A stretch of 6,725 nucleotides of DNA from Planctomycetia bacterium (GTDB lineage Bacteria > Planctomycetota > Phycisphaerae > Phycisphaerales > SM1A02), in assembly GCA_009936695.1 (NCBI GenBank), contig JAACEA010000322.1, positions 1 to 6,725 of the forward strand. Reading direction: 5' to 3'. The position numbers and the translations under genes were made by a program. Below are positions 5,160 through 6,725 of the stretch, one piece after another (position 1 is the stretch's first letter; each line of letters starts with the position of its first letter). The notes below the pieces were generated by a model. The model was not told the DNA's origin and made no database searches. It worked only from the letters and a program-made list of their open reading frames with translations.

Positions 5160-5179
5160 CGACGAGGCGACCCCGATGA

Positions 5180-6725
5180 TCAGTCGTCGTCGCCGCCGGG
5201 CCGGTAGGCGGCCACCACCTCCGCCTGGATCTTCGCCGGAGTCGGTTCGTCGTGGCTGTACTCCATGTGAAAGGCGCCGGCCCCGCCGGTGATCGACTGC
5301 AGCTGGTTGGCGTAGTTCATCACCTCCGAGAGCGGCGCCTCCGCGTGAATGACCGCCTGGCCACCCGCCACCATGTCGGTGCCGACGATGCGTCCGCGCC
5401 GGCCGGAGATGTCGCCCGCGATGTCTCCGATCAACCCCGATTCGACGGTGATCTCCATCGAGACCATCGGCTCGAGAAGCGACGGCCCGGCCTTTTCGAC
5501 CGCATCGATGAAGGCCCGCGAGCCCGCCTTCATGAACGCGATCTCCTTCGAATCGACGGGATGATGCTTGCCGTCATAGACGCTCACCCTGATCCCCTGC
5601 ATCGGATAGCCCGCGATGGCGCCGTGTTCCATCACGTTGCGGACGCCCTTCTCGATCGCGGGCATGTACTGCTTCGGGACGCTTCCTCCGAACGTCTCGT
5701 CGACGAACTCGAAGGTCGCCGCCCCGCCCGTCCGGGCCGGAAGCGGCTCGACCCGGAGGAACACCTCGCCGAACTGTCCGGAGCCGCCGCTCTGCTTCTT
5801 GTGGCGATGGTGCCCCTCGGCCTTCGCGGTGACGGTCTCCTTGTAGGCGACCTTCGGCGCCGCGGTTTCGACCACGACGCCGTATCGATCCTGCAGTGTC
5901 CGAAGCTTCATGCTGACGTGCATGTCACCGAGACCACGAAGAACGGTCTGGTGCGTCGCCTTCACCTGCTCGAGGGTGAGGGTGGGGTCCTCCTCGAGCA
6001 TCTTGTGCATCGCCTCCGCGAGTTTCGCCTCCGCGTTTCGATCCGCGGCCTCGATCGCGATGCCGAACATCGGACGGGGAAGCGGCAGGGGGCGGAGATG
6101 GATGTGTTCCCCGATCGAACCGTCATGGAGCACGCTGTCGTAGTGGAGGTGCTCGATCTTCGCGACCGCGCCGATGTCGCCGGCCACGATCCGGCCCTGC
6201 TCGTGGTGCTTCGCGCCCTGCACCTTCAGGAGGTGTGCCACCCGGATCGGCTTGCGTCCGTCGTCGGCCTTGGGGTGACCTCCGGCTTCGAGCGTCCCCT
6301 GGTGGATCTTGAAGAAGCAGAGCTTCCCCGCGTAGGGATCGCTGGCCACCTTGAACACGTGGCCGAGAAGGTGGTCGTCGTCACGCATCGAGGGCAGCAT
6401 CTCCACCTCCTCGCCATCGACGTCGTGGAGGAAGGGTCGGGGATTCCCCTCCGTCGGATTCGGACAGAGTCGGACGATCGCGTCCAGCAACTCGTTCGCG
6501 CCGGTCCCCGCAGCGGCGGCGGTGAAACAGACCGGGACCAGATGCGCTTCGCGAAGCGCCTTTTCAAACGGGGCGTGCAGCGCCTCGGGCGACACCTCGC
6601 CGGTCTCGAGATAGGTCGCCATGAGCATTTCGTCGACCTCGACGACCTGGTCGACGATCCGCTCGTGGAAATCCGACACCGGCCCGAGGTCGCTCTCGCC
6701 GTCGGCCCGACCGAAGCAGTCGATG
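5180..6725 (-). CDS. fusA: Elongation factor G-like translational GTPase (5' end outside window)
   Basis: The frame stays open to the window edge: 15 codons precede the GTG at 6679 (residues IDCFGRADGESDLGP) and align within the EF-G GTPase domain, so the GTG is internal and the start lies beyond 6725. The visible 514 residues hold the end of the G domain (HERIVDQVVEVDEMLM..., LVPVCFTAAAAGTG), then the remaining domains. Numbered from that GTG, these are domain II (about 105-195), domain III (about 201-275), domain IV (from about 276) and domain V (from about 400). Domain IV begins with KKQSGGSGQFGEV and carries the tip loop YDGKHHPVDSKE with the conserved His. Domain V contains GDIAGDISGRRGRIVG. 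EF-G drives ribosomal translocation with GTP. The KKQSGG variant and Ala-rich G4/G5 region point to the EF-G-like (EF-G2-type) paralogue branch, not to the housekeeping factor next to tuf and ribosomal genes. The P-loop cannot be checked here. The gene symbol denotes the family only. Confidence 0.9.
   Translation of the reverse strand, partial: IDCFGRADGESDLGPVSDFHERIVDQVVEVDEMLMATYLETGEVSPEALHAPFEKALREAHLVPVCFTAAAAGTGANELLDAIVRLCPNPTEGNPRPFLHDVDGEEVEMLPSMRDDDHLLGHVFKVASDPYAGKLCFFKIHQGTLEAGGHPKADDGRKPIRVAHLLKVQGAKHHEQGRIVAGDIGAVAKIEHLHYDSVLHDGSIGEHIHLRPLPLPRPMFGIAIEAADRNAEAKLAEAMHKMLEEDPTLTLEQVKATHQTVLRGLGDMHVSMKLRTLQDRYGVVVETAAPKVAYKETVTAKAEGHHRHKKQSGGSGQFGEVFLRVEPLPARTGGAATFEFVDETFGGSVPKQYMPAIEKGVRNVMEHGAIAGYPMQGIRVSVYDGKHHPVDSKEIAFMKAGSRAFIDAVEKAGPSLLEPMVSMEITVESGLIGDIAGDISGRRGRIVGTDMVAGGQAVIHAEAPLSEVMNYANQLQSITGGAGAFHMEYSHDEPTPAKIQAEVVAAYRPGGDDD

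Noticed and set aside
3024..5207. 727-residue plus-strand frame opposite the transglutaminase-like gene
   Set aside because: It is a full antisense shadow in GC-rich DNA: Arg/His/Pro-rich, without domains or a start signal. The minus-strand frame has coherent domains and an export signal.
6677..6679. GTG as true start of the EF-G-like gene
   Set aside because: The upstream codons to the window edge stay in frame and match EF-G, and a GTPase domain must lie further upstream, so the gene is cut by the window.

Overview
The window is high-GC bacterial chromosome. Its best taxonomic clue is the C-terminus of the first protein, where two copies of a C-P-x-D-[FL]-N-G-[DN]-G-x-V-D-x-x-D-L...W-G-x-C unit form a dockerin-like calcium-binding tail. 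Such tails are typical of secreted proteins in Planctomycetota, especially the Phycisphaerae. The transglutaminase-like protein and the EF-G-like factor fit the same assignment. This is inferred from protein character only.

Layout. Positions 1-131 are non-coding and end in a -10-like box just before a tRNA-Arg(CCT) gene (132-205). A monocistronic secreted dockerin-tailed protein follows (379-1236, +). Positions 1237-2017 hold no convincing protein gene but contain several inverted repeats, two of them terminator-like with T-tracts. Next is a compact divergent pair: a 40-residue single-span membrane protein on the minus strand (2018-2140) and a RimJ/RimL-type GNAT acetyltransferase on the plus strand (2207-2779). 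Their putative -10 boxes overlap on one near-palindromic ATTATACT element. The acetyltransferase converges, with a 16-base gap, on a two-gene minus-strand operon. The operon consists of an EF-G-like translation factor (5180 to beyond 6725, 5' end outside the window) followed after 20 bases by a 787-residue exported protein (2796-5159). That protein joins a caspase/gingipain-like N-terminal half to a transglutaminase-like C-terminal half.

The genes do not form one obvious pathway. Translation-related functions recur (tRNA-Arg, EF-G paralogue, RimL-like acetyltransferase), mixed with envelope or exported proteins of unknown role. I see no phage, transposon, CRISPR or defence system. The most promising undescribed element is the 40-residue membrane protein, which has its own perfect -10 box, a Shine-Dalgarno sequence and a downstream hairpin that is fully paired only in the minus-strand transcript. 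The second is the exported two-domain protein, which appears to have unusual residues at two presumed catalytic positions.
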